Assembly: GCA_030527325.1 (NCBI GenBank)
Contig: JAUNBA010000004.1
Location: 1-59,520, forward strand
Direction of reading: 5' to 3'
Length of the DNA: 59,520 nucleotides
DNA from: Slackia sp.
GTDB taxonomy: Bacteria; Actinomycetota; Coriobacteriia; Coriobacteriales; Eggerthellaceae
A model generated the notes under the pieces. That model was not told the DNA's origin. It was given only the letters and a program-made list of their open reading frames with translations, and did not search any database. A program made the position numbers and the translations under genes. Positions within the stretch are counted from its first letter, which is position 1; every line of letters starts with the position of its first letter. Positions 49,843 through 59,452 of the stretch are shown piece after piece.

Positions 49843-51246
49843 GAAAAACAGACGAAACATCATTCGAAACGCAACCGTCCGTCATCGGGAGGCGCATCGC
49901 GACGCCCGGCGTCCTCTTCGGGCGCGCGCTCGGGGCGCCCGTCCGCACCCGCCCGTCCGCGCCGCCCGCGCGCCGCGGCGAGTGCGTCGGCCGCGGACCG
50001 CGCGCAGCGCGCGGCCGCATCGAAGCAGGCGAGCGCGCATGAGGTGCGGCGCACGGGGCTGTTCTGCCCCATCGACGGCCGTTGCGGCGGCTGTCAGCTC
50101 TTGCGCACCCCGTACAAGCAGCAGCTGCGCGCCAAGCAGGAACGCATGGAGGAGCTGTTCGCCGACCTGATCGAGGACCGGTCCTGCATCCGGCCCATCG
50201 CCGGCATGCGCGATCCCCGCTACTATCGCACCAAGGTGGTTTCGCCGTATGTGGCGGTGTACGACCGACGCGCCCGCAAGCAGCGCGTGCTGTGCGGCAT
50301 GTACGAGCGCGGCACGCACCGCGTGATCGATTCGGGCGAGTGCCTCATCGAGAACCAGGAAGCCAAGCGCATCATCCTGACCGTGCGTTCGCTGATGGGA
50401 AGCTTCGGCATCGTCCCGTACGACGAAGACGCCGACACGGGCTTTCTGCGCCATGTGCAGGTGCGCGTGGGCCACACGTCGGGCGAGATCATGGTCACGC
50501 TCGTCACGCGCCGCGAGGCGTTTCCCGGCTCGCGTGCGTTCGTGCGCGCCCTCAAGCGCGCGCATCCCGGCATCACCACGGTGGTGCAGAATGTGAACAC
50601 GCGCAAGACCAACGTCATCATGGGCGACAAGGAATGCACCTTATACGGCCCGGGCTTCATCCTGGATTCGCTGTGCGGCCTGACGTTTCGCATCTCGTCG
50701 AAATCGTTCTACCAGGTGAACGCCGAGCAGACCGAGGTGCTCTACACGCGCGCGGTTGAAATGGCCCGCTTCACGGGCGGGGAGACGGCGATGGACGCGT
50801 ACTGCGGAACGGGCACGATCGGCTTGGTGGCGGCCCGCGGCGTGAACGGCACGCCGGGCGCCGCGCGCGTGATCGGCGTGGAGGAGCGCCCCGACGCCGT
50901 GGCCGACGCGCAGAACAACGCGCGCCACAACGGCATCGAAGCGGCCGAGTTCGTGGCAGCCGATGCGGGCGCCTTCATGCGCCGACTTGCCGAGCGCGCC
51001 GAACGTCTCGACGTGCTGCTGATGGATCCGCCGCGCAGCGGGTCGACGCCCGAGTTCCTCAAGGCGGCCTGCACGTTGGCGCCGCGGCGCATCGTCTACA
51101 TATCGTGCAATCCGCAGACGCAGGTACGCGATGCGGAATACCTGGTGCAGCACGGCTATCGCATCGTCGAGATGCAGCCGGTCGACATGTTCCCCCATAC
51201 GCCGCATACGGAAAACATCGTGGCGTTCGAACGCGTCGAGGCATAG
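49840..51246 (+). CDS. rlmD: 23S rRNA (uracil-C5)-methyltransferase, RlmD/RumA type
   Basis: A 468-residue SAM-dependent methyltransferase of the TrmA/RumA family. An Arg/Ala/Ser-rich N-terminal tail (~65 residues) comes first, in place of a clear TRAM domain. Then an Fe-S-type cysteine site (CPIDGRCGGCQLL), the FYQVNAEQTEVLY motif, MDAYCGTGTIGL for SAM, LLMDPPRSG, and the catalytic cysteine in YISCNPQTQVRD. The basic tail probably binds rRNA. It appears to be transcribed as a leaderless mRNA. The exact target uridine is not certain from sequence. Confidence 0.88.
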   Translation: MEKQTKHHSKRNRPSSGGASRRPASSSGARSGRPSAPARPRRPRAAASASAADRAQRAAASKQASAHEVRRTGLFCPIDGRCGGCQLLRTPYKQQLRAKQERMEELFADLIEDRSCIRPIAGMRDPRYYRTKVVSPYVAVYDRRARKQRVLCGMYERGTHRVIDSGECLIENQEAKRIILTVRSLMGSFGIVPYDEDADTGFLRHVQVRVGHTSGEIMVTLVTRREAFPGSRAFVRALKRAHPGITTVVQNVNTRKTNVIMGDKECTLYGPGFILDSLCGLTFRISSKSFYQVNAEQTEVLYTRAVEMARFTGGETAMDAYCGTGTIGLVAARGVNGTPGAARVIGVEERPDAVADAQNNARHNGIEAAEFVAADAGAFMRRLAERAERLDVLLMDPPRSGSTPEFLKAACTLAPRRIVYISCNPQTQVRDAEYLVQHGYRIVEMQPVDMFPHTPHTENIVAFERVEA

Positions 51247-51328
51247 AAGCGGGACGGGCGCCGCGAGGCGTCCTGCGCGCCGCCCGTCTGGAGCCGGGAC
51301 GGCGCCGGATCGAGGAAAGGATGCGGGC

Positions 51329-52306
51329 ATGGCAGAGCAGGTAAGCGCCGCGGTCGGCGCGACGCCGTTGATAGAGCTCGAGCGCTTAAGCGCCGAGGTG
51401 GGCGCGCGGGTGTTCGTGAAATACGAGGCGGCGAACCCCGGCGGGTCGATCAAAGATCGCGCCGCCAAGCATATGATCGATATGGCGGAAGCGCGCGGGC
51501 GCATTGCGCCCGGCAGGAGCGTTCTCATCGAGCCTACCAGCGGAAACACCGGCATCGGCATCGCCATGATCGGCGCGGCGCGCGGATACGACGTGATTTT
51601 GACCATGCCCGAATCCATGAGCCGCGAGCGCCGCATGCTGCTTTCCGCCTACGGGGCGAAGCTCGTGCTGACGCCTGCCGCGCAAGGCATGGCGGGCGCT
51701 GTGGCCGAGGCGGAGCGCATCGCGCGCGAGACGCCCGGCGCCTGGATCGTGGGCCAGTTCACCAACCTCGATAATCCGGCGGCCCACGAAAAGACCACCG
51801 GCCCCGAAATCAAGGCGGCTTTGGGCGGGGCGAATCCCGATTACGTGGTGGCGGCCGCGGGCACCGGCGGAACGGCGTCGGGCGTGGCCCACTTCTTCAA
51901 CGGCCACGGGCCGCAGAACAGGCACGGCCTGGCGGCGTTGACCGGCGAGCGCGTGCGCGTCTTCGCGGTCGAGCCCGAGGAAAGCCCGCTGATCGCGGCG
52001 GCGCTCGAGGGCCGCCAAGGCGTGCCCGCCGCGCACGGCATCCAGGGCATCGGCGCTAATTTCATTCCCGATACGCTCGATCTGGACGCCCTCGACGGCG
52101 TGATCGCGGTTTCCACCGAAGAGGCCTACGAGCAGGCGCGCTTCATGGCCGAGCGCGAGGCGCTGCTGGTGGGCATATCGAGCGGCGCGAACATCGCGGC
52201 CGTGCGCAAGCTGGTGGAACGCTGCCCCGAGGCGCGCGGTTCCGTCATCGTCACCTTCGCGGTGGATACCGGCGAACGTTATCTTTCCACGCCGCTGTTT
52301 TCCTAA
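51329..52306 (+). CDS. cysK: Cysteine synthase (O-acetylserine sulfhydrylase)
   Basis: A 325-residue PLP enzyme. The PLP lysine is in NPGGSIKDRAAKHMID, the phosphate and substrate loop in EPTSGNTGIGIAMIGAARGY, then AGTGGTASGVAHF and ALLVGISSGANIAAVR. It makes cysteine from O-acetylserine and sulfide. ATG 51329 has a GAGGAAAGG SD. It is 82 bp downstream of rlmD; no cysE is adjacent. A relationship to the Se/S module is possible but not shown. Confidence 0.95.
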   Translation: MAEQVSAAVGATPLIELERLSAEVGARVFVKYEAANPGGSIKDRAAKHMIDMAEARGRIAPGRSVLIEPTSGNTGIGIAMIGAARGYDVILTMPESMSRERRMLLSAYGAKLVLTPAAQGMAGAVAEAERIARETPGAWIVGQFTNLDNPAAHEKTTGPEIKAALGGANPDYVVAAAGTGGTASGVAHFFNGHGPQNRHGLAALTGERVRVFAVEPEESPLIAAALEGRQGVPAAHGIQGIGANFIPDTLDLDALDGVIAVSTEEAYEQARFMAEREALLVGISSGANIAAVRKLVERCPEARGSVIVTFAVDTGERYLSTPLFS

Positions 52307-52353
52307 GGCGGCGCGACCGCATTCCAACCCACGGATACCGAAAGGCGGGCTGT

Positions 52354-53004
52354 ATGCCTGATCAGCAAGAACAGATGAACGTCGACATTATCCTGGCGAG
52401 CGGCAGCCCGCGCCGTCGCGAGCTTTTGGAGCGCGAGGGCGTCGCGTTTTCCGTGCGCGTCTCCCAGGCGGATGAAACCCTCGAGCCGGATTTGGCGCGC
52501 CAGCCCGAAGAGGCGGCTAAAAAACTCGCGGAGCGCAAGGCGCGCGCGGTGGTCGAGGACGTCCTCAACGACGGCTATGCCGGCATGGCCATGGTGGTGG
52601 GCGCCGACACCATGGTGGTGGCCGACGGCGTGATCTACGGCAAGCCGTCCGACGAGGCCGACGCCAAGCGCATTCTGGCGGAACTGTCGGGCCGCGCCCA
52701 TCAGGTGATCACCGGCGTGTCGGTGTGGCTTGTGGGTGCGCCTGCGGGCGAGGAGGATATTTCGCTGGCCTTCAGGTCGTTCGCCGAGACGAGCCATGTG
52801 CTGTTCAAGGAGCTCGACGACGAGCTCATCGAGCGCTACGTGGCGACGGGCGAGCCGATGGACAAGGCGGGCGCCTATGCCGTGCAGGGCGTGGGCGGCG
52901 CCATGTTGGTCGAGCGTGTTTCGGGCGATTTCGACAACGTGGTGGGTCTTCCCGTGAAGCGCCTCATGGAGGAGTTTTCCGAGTTCTTCGAGGCGGCGCG
53001 CTAG
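52354..53004 (+). CDS. maf: Maf-like nucleoside-triphosphate pyrophosphatase
   Basis: A 216-residue protein: ILASGSPRRRELLEREGV (signature), VVGADTMVV with the catalytic Asp, GKPSDEADAKRILAELSGRAHQVITG, and DKAGAYAVQGVGG. It hydrolyses non-canonical or dTTP/UTP-type nucleotides and limits septum formation when overproduced. Its TAG stop directly abuts the tilS ATG. Confidence 0.92.
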   Translation: MPDQQEQMNVDIILASGSPRRRELLEREGVAFSVRVSQADETLEPDLARQPEEAAKKLAERKARAVVEDVLNDGYAGMAMVVGADTMVVADGVIYGKPSDEADAKRILAELSGRAHQVITGVSVWLVGAPAGEEDISLAFRSFAETSHVLFKELDDELIERYVATGEPMDKAGAYAVQGVGGAMLVERVSGDFDNVVGLPVKRLMEEFSEFFEAAR

Positions 53005-54120
53005 ATGGCGGCGTGTGCGGCATGCGGAGCGCCCGCCGATAAGTCCTTGCTTGCGCGCGTGGCCGAAGTGACGTGTTCGCGCGGACTCGCATCGGCCGAT
53101 ACCGTGGCGCTTCTGATGGTGAGCGGCGGGTCGGACAGCACGGCGTTGGCCTATGTGGCCGCCGAGATGCTCGAAGCGGGCCTGTTGGGCGATGCGGCCA
53201 TGCTCCACGTGAACCACAAGCTGCGCGGCGCCGCTTCCGACGGCGACGCGGCATTCGTCGAGCGTTTGGCGTCTCGACTCGGCATTCCGCTGTTCATGTG
53301 CGATATCGACATCGACGCCCTGGTGAGGGAATCGGGCGGCAACATGGAGGCTGTCGCGCGCGACCAGCGGTATCGCGCGGCCCGCGAGGCGTTGGAAAGC
53401 ACCTGCCTGCATAGGGGATTCGCCCTCGAAAACGGCTGCGTTTTCACGGCCCACACGGCCGACGACCGCGTGGAGAACTTCTATATGCGCTCGATCGTGG
53501 GCACCGGTCCCGGCGGCTTTCGCTCCATGGATTATTCCTCCATGGTGCACGGCTGTCGCGTCTGCCGTCCGCTTTTGGAGGAGGGGCGCGACGCTTTGCG
53601 CGCGTATATCGAAGGCCGCCCCGACGCCGTGGTCGACGAGGCGGGCGCGCGGTGGCGCGAGGATGCAACGAACGCCGACACCGACCGCTTTCGCGCGTTC
53701 GTGCGCCACGAAATCGTGCCGCAGGCCAAGCGCCGCAATCCGCAGCTGCTCGAAACGCTGACCCGCACCATGAATCTCATCGCCGATGAAGACGATATGG
53801 TGGCGTCCTATGCGCGCGACCTGCTGCTTTCCCGCGTACGTCCCTTGGGCTGCTCGCCGTCCGAGGGCTTTTTGATCGCCCCTGAGCTGGCCGCCGAACC
53901 TGCGGCCATCGTGCGCCGCGTCATCGAGCGCGTCTTGTCGTTGGCGTTGGGTCGGGATGCGCGCATCGAAAACGCGTCGATCGAGGCGTGCGCAGCGTGC
54001 CTGGGCGCTTCGGGCGCGGTGGTCAATATCCAGGGAGATCTGGCCGTTTCCTACAATAAGCAGGGGTTGCGCGTGGAGCCCATGGCGGCGTTTCGCGCTC
54101 GTCGCAAGAAAAACGGATAG
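53005..54120 (+). CDS. tilS: tRNA(Ile)-lysidine synthetase
   Basis: A 371-residue N-type PP-loop ATPase. SGGSDSTAL near residue 40 binds ATP; HVNHKLRG, GNMEAVARDQRYRAAREAL and AHTADDRVENFYMRSIVGTGPGG are classical. It converts C34 of the AUA-reading tRNA-Ile to lysidine. The C-terminal TilS substrate-binding domain is present but short. It has no own SD and is translationally coupled to maf. Confidence 0.95.
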   Translation: MAACAACGAPADKSLLARVAEVTCSRGLASADTVALLMVSGGSDSTALAYVAAEMLEAGLLGDAAMLHVNHKLRGAASDGDAAFVERLASRLGIPLFMCDIDIDALVRESGGNMEAVARDQRYRAAREALESTCLHRGFALENGCVFTAHTADDRVENFYMRSIVGTGPGGFRSMDYSSMVHGCRVCRPLLEEGRDALRAYIEGRPDAVVDEAGARWREDATNADTDRFRAFVRHEIVPQAKRRNPQLLETLTRTMNLIADEDDMVASYARDLLLSRVRPLGCSPSEGFLIAPELAAEPAAIVRRVIERVLSLALGRDARIENASIEACAACLGASGAVVNIQGDLAVSYNKQGLRVEPMAAFRARRKKNG

Positions 54121-54151
54121 CGGCGCCTTGTCGCGACCGTTGTTTTCGGGA

Positions 54152-54230
54152 CTGTTTCGCTTCGCCGCTTTCTTCGTGTCGAAGCGCCGTGCCGCTTTCG
54201 TGCGCTGTACTATGGGGCAAAGCGAAACAG
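54152..54230. repeat. Inverted repeat between tilS and the MBL gene
   Basis: Eleven-bp arms CTGTTTCGCTT (54152-54162) and AAGCGAAACAG (54220-54230) are 57 bp apart, with GGGCCGC-GAT-GCGGCCC directly after (54231-54247). It could be a large tilS terminator hairpin or an operator pair; no U tract follows. Confidence 0.4.
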
Positions 54231-54267
54231 GGCCGCGATGCGGCCCGCGGCATGCGAAGGTCGGCCC

Positions 54268-55308
54268 ATGGAAGAATGCACGCGCGACGAAGGCGGACGT
54301 CTGGATGGACGGTTGCGGCACATACACGTCGATCCTGATGTCTACGAGGTGAAAGTCCCGTTCACCAACGTTTCGACGTCCGAGACGAACGTCTACATCG
54401 TCAAAGACGGCGATGAGACGTTGGTGATCGATACGGGCGCTCCCACCGATGCGGGCGCGGCGGTGCTCGCGGCCGCCTTCGACCGTCTGGGCGTGCGGCC
54501 CGCGCAGGCTTCCTTCTTTCTTACCCACTTGCATATGGACCATGCGGGCTTAGTGGACGCGCTCGTGCCGCCCGAGGCCCCTTTGTACGTCGATCGCACC
54601 GACTTCGACCTGATGAGCGCTTCGCGGCAGCCGTCTTTTTGGGAACGCCTGCGCGCCCGCATGTTGGAAGAAGGACTCGAACCCGATCGGGCCGACCGGT
54701 ATTGCGAGATAGGCCGGTACGGCATGGGAATCGACAGCTTCGACGCCGCAGGCCGCGCCATCCGCTTCTCGCGCGACGGCGATGTCATCACGGTGGGGCG
54801 CCATGCGTTCAGGGTGGTTTCGACCGCGGGCCATACGCCCGGGCACCAGTCGCTGTTCCACGAGGAATCGGGGCTGTTTTTCGGCGGTGACCACGTGCTG
54901 TTCGTCATATCGCCCGGATTGGGCTTTCGTCCCGATGGGGCCGATGCCATGGCGGTGTATCTGGGCAATGTGGAAAAGCTGCTGGCGTTGCCGGTCAGCC
55001 GGCTGCTGGTTGCGCATGGCGATTTGCAGGAGGGCTGGCGCGAGCGCTGCCGCTGGCTGATAGCGCACCATAAGAAGCGTACGGCTCGCGCCGTGGAGGC
55101 CGTGCGCGCCCGGCCCGGATGCACCGGAGTCGAAATCATCCGCAATCTGAAATGGAACGTTCCGTGCGATTGGGACGAGGTGTCCGACGTGCAGAAGTGG
55201 TGCATTCTCGAAAGCGGATTGATCGTCATCGACCATCAGTTGCATATGGGCGCCTTGACGCGCACGCACGACGAGCGCGGCGTATACCGCTATTACGCGG
55301 CCAGATGA
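54268..55308 (+). CDS. Metallo-beta-lactamase-fold hydrolase
   Basis: A 346-residue MBL-fold protein. The metal-binding set is complete: FFLTHLHMDHAGLVD (HxHxDH), AGHTPGHQSLFHEE (His), FGGDHVLF (Asp) and a C-terminal LLVAHGD. A ~60-residue C-terminal helical domain of the type often found in glyoxalase-II-like/lactamase_B hydrolases (WNVPCDWDEVSDVQ) follows. It probably hydrolyses a thioester, lactone or phosphodiester; the substrate is unknown. ATG 54268 has a GAAGG SD. Confidence 0.85.
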   Translation: MEECTRDEGGRLDGRLRHIHVDPDVYEVKVPFTNVSTSETNVYIVKDGDETLVIDTGAPTDAGAAVLAAAFDRLGVRPAQASFFLTHLHMDHAGLVDALVPPEAPLYVDRTDFDLMSASRQPSFWERLRARMLEEGLEPDRADRYCEIGRYGMGIDSFDAAGRAIRFSRDGDVITVGRHAFRVVSTAGHTPGHQSLFHEESGLFFGGDHVLFVISPGLGFRPDGADAMAVYLGNVEKLLALPVSRLLVAHGDLQEGWRERCRWLIAHHKKRTARAVEAVRARPGCTGVEIIRNLKWNVPCDWDEVSDVQKWCILESGLIVIDHQLHMGALTRTHDERGVYRYYAAR

Positions 55309-55454
55309 TTTTGAATCAGGATGGTATATTTCATTTTCTTTCGGTCGATTCTGGGCGCCTACGCTTTAGCGCTTGTTCGTGCTTGCGGCTGTGCGTACCG
55401 TTAAATAGTTGCGAATTGCATGGTCTCTCGCTGTTTTCGAGGGGGTGCGTGACG

Positions 55455-55829
55455 ATGAAAGGTGCGCCCGTGGCTGATTCTGTTGCGGTCTTGATTCTGA
55501 TAGCCGTCCTCGTCGTTGCGGCCTTGTTTTTCTTTGTTCTGGGAAGAAAGATGGCTTCGGGCAAGTTAAGGCCGAATTCGTTCGTCGGCATTAGGGTCCC
55601 GAGTGCTTTTCGCTCCGATGGCGATTGGTATTCTGTGCAGTTTGCTTGCGCTCGGTACGTAGTGCTTCTTTCCTTTGTTTTGTGCGACTCTGCCCTTTTG
55701 TTTTTCGTGCTTGGGGTCATTATTGCGGATGTTCCGCTTGCCGTTCCGTCGGTTATTTCCGCGATACAGGTGGCGGTGGCGATTGTTTTGCTGGGGAGAT
55801 GCGCAGTCAAGGACGAAAAAAGAAACTAA
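55455..55829 (+). CDS. SdpI/YhfL-like membrane protein
   Basis: A 124-residue protein with three or four helices. The conserved SdpI-family segment is seen: GKLRPNSFVGIRVPSAFRSDGDWY, near residues 32-55. SdpI in Bacillus is the immunity protein and signal receptor for the SdpC toxin; many homologues lack a known partner, and no toxin gene adjoins here. ATG 55455 follows a GAGGGGG SD. The gene and its leader (55309-55454) are of lower GC than the flanks, suggesting acquisition. Confidence 0.75.
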   Translation: MKGAPVADSVAVLILIAVLVVAALFFFVLGRKMASGKLRPNSFVGIRVPSAFRSDGDWYSVQFACARYVVLLSFVLCDSALLFFVLGVIIADVPLAVPSVISAIQVAVAIVLLGRCAVKDEKRN

Positions 55830-55947
55830 CTTCTTTTGATGGCGTTGTGCGAATTTCGCCCAGGTTCGATTGATACTACTCGTTGCCCGTATTCGTTTAG
55901 ACCGACGGGGCGGGCGAGGTCTTGCTGTTTGAAAACGACCAGACAAA

Positions 55948-55981
55948 AGCGCCCGGGCGACGGTTTCGTCGTCCGGGCGCT
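55948..55981 (-). terminator. Terminator of the sodium-dependent transporter gene
   Basis: On the minus strand: AGCGCCCGG-x-CGACG with CGTCG-x-CCGGGCGCT, then TTTTG. Confidence 0.8.
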
Positions 55982-56006
55982 GTGCGTTACGAAGCGATGC
56001 GCGTCG

Positions 56007-57422
56007 CTAGCCGAACCATATCTGGAACTTCGGCACGTAGCCCATGATGAAGATGATGATCATCAGCACGGGGATGCAGTACTTGATCCAGATGAAACTC
56101 CAGGCGGGGAACTTCACGCCCGAACCCTGGTCGGCTTCGGACTTGAAGTTCTTCCACCCCCAGCCGTAGCGGCTCGTGCAGAACAGCACGTACAGAAGGC
56201 CGCCCAGGGGCAGGATATTGTTGGATACGATGAAGTCTTCGAGGCCCTGGATATCGCCGATGCCGGGAATCTGGAAGCCGCTCCACACGTTCATGCCCAG
56301 GATGCACGGAAGGCTCAAGATGATGATGGCCACGGCATTGATAGCCACGGCTTTCTTGCGCGAGATGCCCCACTGGTCCATGGCGAAGGCGATGATGTTC
56401 TCGAAGACGCCGATGACGGTGGAAAGCGCCGCGAAGCTCATGAAGATGAAGAACAGCGTGCCCCACAGTTGGCCGAGCCACATCTGGTTGAACACGCTGG
56501 GAAGCGTGACGAATACCAGGTTGGGGCCGGAGTCGGGGCTGACGCCGAACGAGAAGCAGGCGGGGAAGATGATCAAGCCTGCGAGCAGCGAAATCATGGT
56601 GGAAAGGCCCGCCACGGAAATGGCCTCGCCGGTCAAGCGGCGGTCGCGGCCGATGTAGCTGCCGAAGATGGCCATGCCCGATGCGCCGATGGACAGGGTG
56701 AAAAACGCCTGACCCATGGCGGCGTATACGGCATCGCCGAATGTGCCGAGCTGCTCGGCGGGAGTGTCGCCCGCGAACAGGCGCGAGAAGTCGGGCAGCA
56801 GGTAGAACGCAAGGCCTTCCGACGAATTGGGCAGCAGGATGCTGTTGACGGCCAGGATGAGGATGGCCACGAACAGGCAGGCCATCATGACCTTGGTGAT
56901 GCGCTCGACGCCTTTTTGCAGGCCCATGCCGCAGATGCCGAATCCGATCAGGCAGATCAGCAGCAGCCAGCCGAACATCTGCAGCGGATCGGCCTGCAAC
57001 GAGGCGAATGCGCTGCCGGTGTTCTCAGGCGCTAGTCCGTTGAGCTGGCCCGACCCCATTTTGAAGGCGTAGGCCACCATCCATCCCGCGACGGTGGTGT
57101 AAAACATCATGAGGATGTAGTTGCCCGCGATGGCGAACCATTTGTACAGGTGCCATTTCGTGCCTTTGGGTTCGAGGATGTTGAAGCTGCGCGCGCAGCT
57201 TTTCTGGGACGCGCGCCCTACCGAGAATTCCATGACCAGGATGGGCAGGCCCAGGATGGCGAGGAACAGCAGGTAGAGCAACACGAAAGCCGCGCCGCCG
57301 TATTCGCCCGTGACATAGGGGAAACGCCAGACGTTGCCCAGGCCGATGGCGCAGCCGGCCGAGATGAGGATGAAGCCGATGCGCGATGCGAATTTCTCGC
57401 GCGACGGTTGCGGTTCGCTCAT
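56007..57422 (-). CDS. Sodium-dependent neurotransmitter-transporter family (NSS) permease
   Basis: A 471-residue LeuT-fold transporter. GCAIGLGNVWRFPYVTGEYGGAAFVLLYL is the family's TM1-TM2 sodium- and substrate-binding signature; AFFTLSIGASGMAIFGSY marks TM6. About eleven to twelve helices. It likely takes up an amino acid with sodium. The start at 57422 has a weak purine run. It faces away from the ACT gene. Confidence 0.93.
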   Translation of the reverse strand: MSEPQPSREKFASRIGFILISAGCAIGLGNVWRFPYVTGEYGGAAFVLLYLLFLAILGLPILVMEFSVGRASQKSCARSFNILEPKGTKWHLYKWFAIAGNYILMMFYTTVAGWMVAYAFKMGSGQLNGLAPENTGSAFASLQADPLQMFGWLLLICLIGFGICGMGLQKGVERITKVMMACLFVAILILAVNSILLPNSSEGLAFYLLPDFSRLFAGDTPAEQLGTFGDAVYAAMGQAFFTLSIGASGMAIFGSYIGRDRRLTGEAISVAGLSTMISLLAGLIIFPACFSFGVSPDSGPNLVFVTLPSVFNQMWLGQLWGTLFFIFMSFAALSTVIGVFENIIAFAMDQWGISRKKAVAINAVAIIILSLPCILGMNVWSGFQIPGIGDIQGLEDFIVSNNILPLGGLLYVLFCTSRYGWGWKNFKSEADQGSGVKFPAWSFIWIKYCIPVLMIIIFIMGYVPKFQIWFG

Positions 57423-57718
57423 GGTAGCTCGCTTTCGTCAGACGCGCCGCAATGCGGTCGCGTGCCGTTAGATAATCGGCACATTATAGTGGAAGAGTGC
57501 GCTTCGCCGCCGGCCTGCTCCGGATGGGCGGCGCGAGGTTTCTTCCGATGGAAACAAATCGTCCGGTTTCGTGCCCGCCCGGTGCCGGAATCGGGCGCTT
57601 CGTCGGCCATTTCGTGATGGATGCGGAAATCGGGGCAGGGAAGCGCTACATCGTGATAGAGTGGCCTGGATGAGCGCGCGGCGCATGCCGCGAACCCGAC
57701 AGGCAAGGAGGCTTCGAG

Positions 57719-57991
57719 ATGGACAAGGCTATCATCACGGTCGTGGGCAAGGACACGGTGGGCATCATCGCCCGCGTCTGCACGTATCTTTCCGATCGCA
57801 ATGTGAACGTGCTCGACATATCGCAGACCATTCTGGACGGCTTTTTCAACATGATGATGATCGTGGACGTATCCGCCGCGCGCGAGGAGTTCGGCACGCT
57901 GGCCGAAGAGCTCGAGGCGCTGGGCGAGCGTATCGGCGTGCGTATCCGCTGCCAGAAGGAGGATATCTTCACCACGATGCACCGCGTGTAG
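57719..57991 (+). CDS. ACT-domain protein partner of the UPF0210 protein
   Basis: A 90-residue single ACT domain: AIITVVGKDTVGIIARVCTYLSDRNVNVLDISQTILDG (broken pattern GxDxxGI) typical of the YgfH/GcvR-like proteins encoded just before PFL/UPF0210 genes in many Gram-positives. ACT domains bind amino acids or other small ligands. ATG 57719 has an AAGGAGG SD. The partner gene starts 33 bp later. Confidence 0.85.
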   Translation: MDKAIITVVGKDTVGIIARVCTYLSDRNVNVLDISQTILDGFFNMMMIVDVSAAREEFGTLAEELEALGERIGVRIRCQKEDIFTTMHRV

Positions 57992-58024
57992 GGTAGGCGT
58001 CGAAGAGAAGGGAAGCATGCTTTT

Positions 58025-59389
58025 ATGCTGAATATCATGGAGGTCCACGAGACCAATCAGATGATCGAGCAGGAAAAGCTCGACGTGCGCACGATCACCA
58101 TGGGCATCAACCTGCTCGACTGCGCGTGCGACGACGTGGACGCGCTGTGCGCCAACATATACAAGAAGATCACGTCCTACGCCGCGCATCTGGTATCGAC
58201 CGGCGAGGCCATCGAGCGCGAATACGGCATTCCCATCGTGAACAAGCGCATCTCCGTGACGCCGATCGCGCTGGTGGGCGCCCGCGCGTGCAAGAGCACG
58301 GACGATTTCGTGAAGGTCATCCACGCGCTCGACGAGGCGGCGCGCGCCGTGGGCGTGAATTTCCTGGGCGGCTACTCGGCGCTGGTGGGCAAATCCATGA
58401 CGCCCGCCGAAGAGCTGTTGATCCGTTCCATCCCGCAGGCCTTGGCCGAGACCGAGCGCGTATGTGCCAGCGTGAACGTCGGTTCCACGAAAACCGGCAT
58501 CAACATGGATGCGGTCAAACTGATGGGCGAGGTGGTGCGCGCGACCGCCGAAGCCACGGCCGATAGCGACAGCCTGGGGTGCGCCAAGCTGGTGGTGTTC
58601 TGCAACGCCCCCGACGACAATCCCTTCATGGCGGGCGCCTTCCACGGCGTGACCGAAGGCGATGCCGTGATCAACGTGGGCGTTTCGGGGCCGGGCGTCG
58701 TGAAGGCGGCGCTGGAGACGGCGCGCGGCGAGAATTTCGAAGTGCTGTGCGAAACCATCAAGAAGACCGCGTTCAAGATCACGCGCGTCGGCCAGCTGGT
58801 GGCCCAGGAGGCGAGCAGGCGTCTGGGCGTGCCCTTCGGTATCATCGACCTGTCGCTGGCGCCGACGCCCGCGGTGGGCGATTCGGTCGGCGAGATCTTG
58901 GAGGAGATCGGCCTCGAACAGGTGGGCGCGCCCGGCACCACGGCGGCGCTTGCCATGCTCAACGACCAGGTGAAAAAAGGCGGCGTCATGGCGTCGAGCT
59001 ACGTGGGCGGCCTTTCGGGGGCCTTCATTCCCGTGTCCGAGGATAAGAACATGATCGACGCGGCGGCCGACGGATGCCTGACCATCGAAAAGCTTGAGGC
59101 CATGACCTGCGTCTGCAGCGTGGGCTTGGACATGATCGCCATTCCCGGCGATACGACGGCGTCCACCATCGCGGGCATCATCGCCGACGAAGCGGCCATC
59201 GGCATGGTGAATCAGAAGACCACCGCGGTGCGCGTGATTCCTGTGATCGGCAAGGGCGTGGGCGAAACGGCCGAGTTCGGCGGCCTTTTGGGGTATGCGC
59301 CCATCATGCCGGTGAACACGAAGAGCTGCGAGGCCTTCGTCAATCGCGGAGGCCGCATTCCGGCTCCGATCCACTCGTTCAAGAACTGA
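58025..59389 (+). CDS. UPF0210 / PFL-like family protein
   Basis: A 454-residue protein of the UPF0210 family, distantly related in fold to glycyl-radical (PFL) enzymes but without an active glycyl radical motif. Recognisable segments are [45 protein letters not shown]-type loops and [20 protein letters not shown]. Its conserved operon with the upstream ACT protein suggests ligand-controlled activity. The biochemical function is not established. ATG 58025 has a GAGAAGGGAAG SD. Confidence 0.9.
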   Translation: MLNIMEVHETNQMIEQEKLDVRTITMGINLLDCACDDVDALCANIYKKITSYAAHLVSTGEAIEREYGIPIVNKRISVTPIALVGARACKSTDDFVKVIHALDEAARAVGVNFLGGYSALVGKSMTPAEELLIRSIPQALAETERVCASVNVGSTKTGINMDAVKLMGEVVRATAEATADSDSLGCAKLVVFCNAPDDNPFMAGAFHGVTEGDAVINVGVSGPGVVKAALETARGENFEVLCETIKKTAFKITRVGQLVAQEASRRLGVPFGIIDLSLAPTPAVGDSVGEILEEIGLEQVGAPGTTAALAMLNDQVKKGGVMASSYVGGLSGAFIPVSEDKNMIDAAADGCLTIEKLEAMTCVCSVGLDMIAIPGDTTASTIAGIIADEAAIGMVNQKTTAVRVIPVIGKGVGETAEFGGLLGYAPIMPVNTKSCEAFVNRGGRIPAPIHSFKN

Positions 59390-59401
59390 TACGCGCTGCC
59401 T

Positions 59402-59436
59402 GCGCGCCGCCCGCCGGGTTTTCGGTTGCGGCGCGC
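59402..59436 (+). terminator. GC-rich hairpin after the UPF0210 gene
   Basis: GCGCGCCGC (59402-59410) with GCGGCGCGC (59428-59436), 17-nt loop, no strong U tract. Confidence 0.45.
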
Positions 59437-59452
59437 CGGGCGTGGGGAGGAA

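Noticed and set aside
54660..54690. tRNA T-arm-like string near GACTCGAACCCGA
   Set aside because: It lies inside the MBL-fold coding sequence and no acceptor or anticodon arms can be formed around it.
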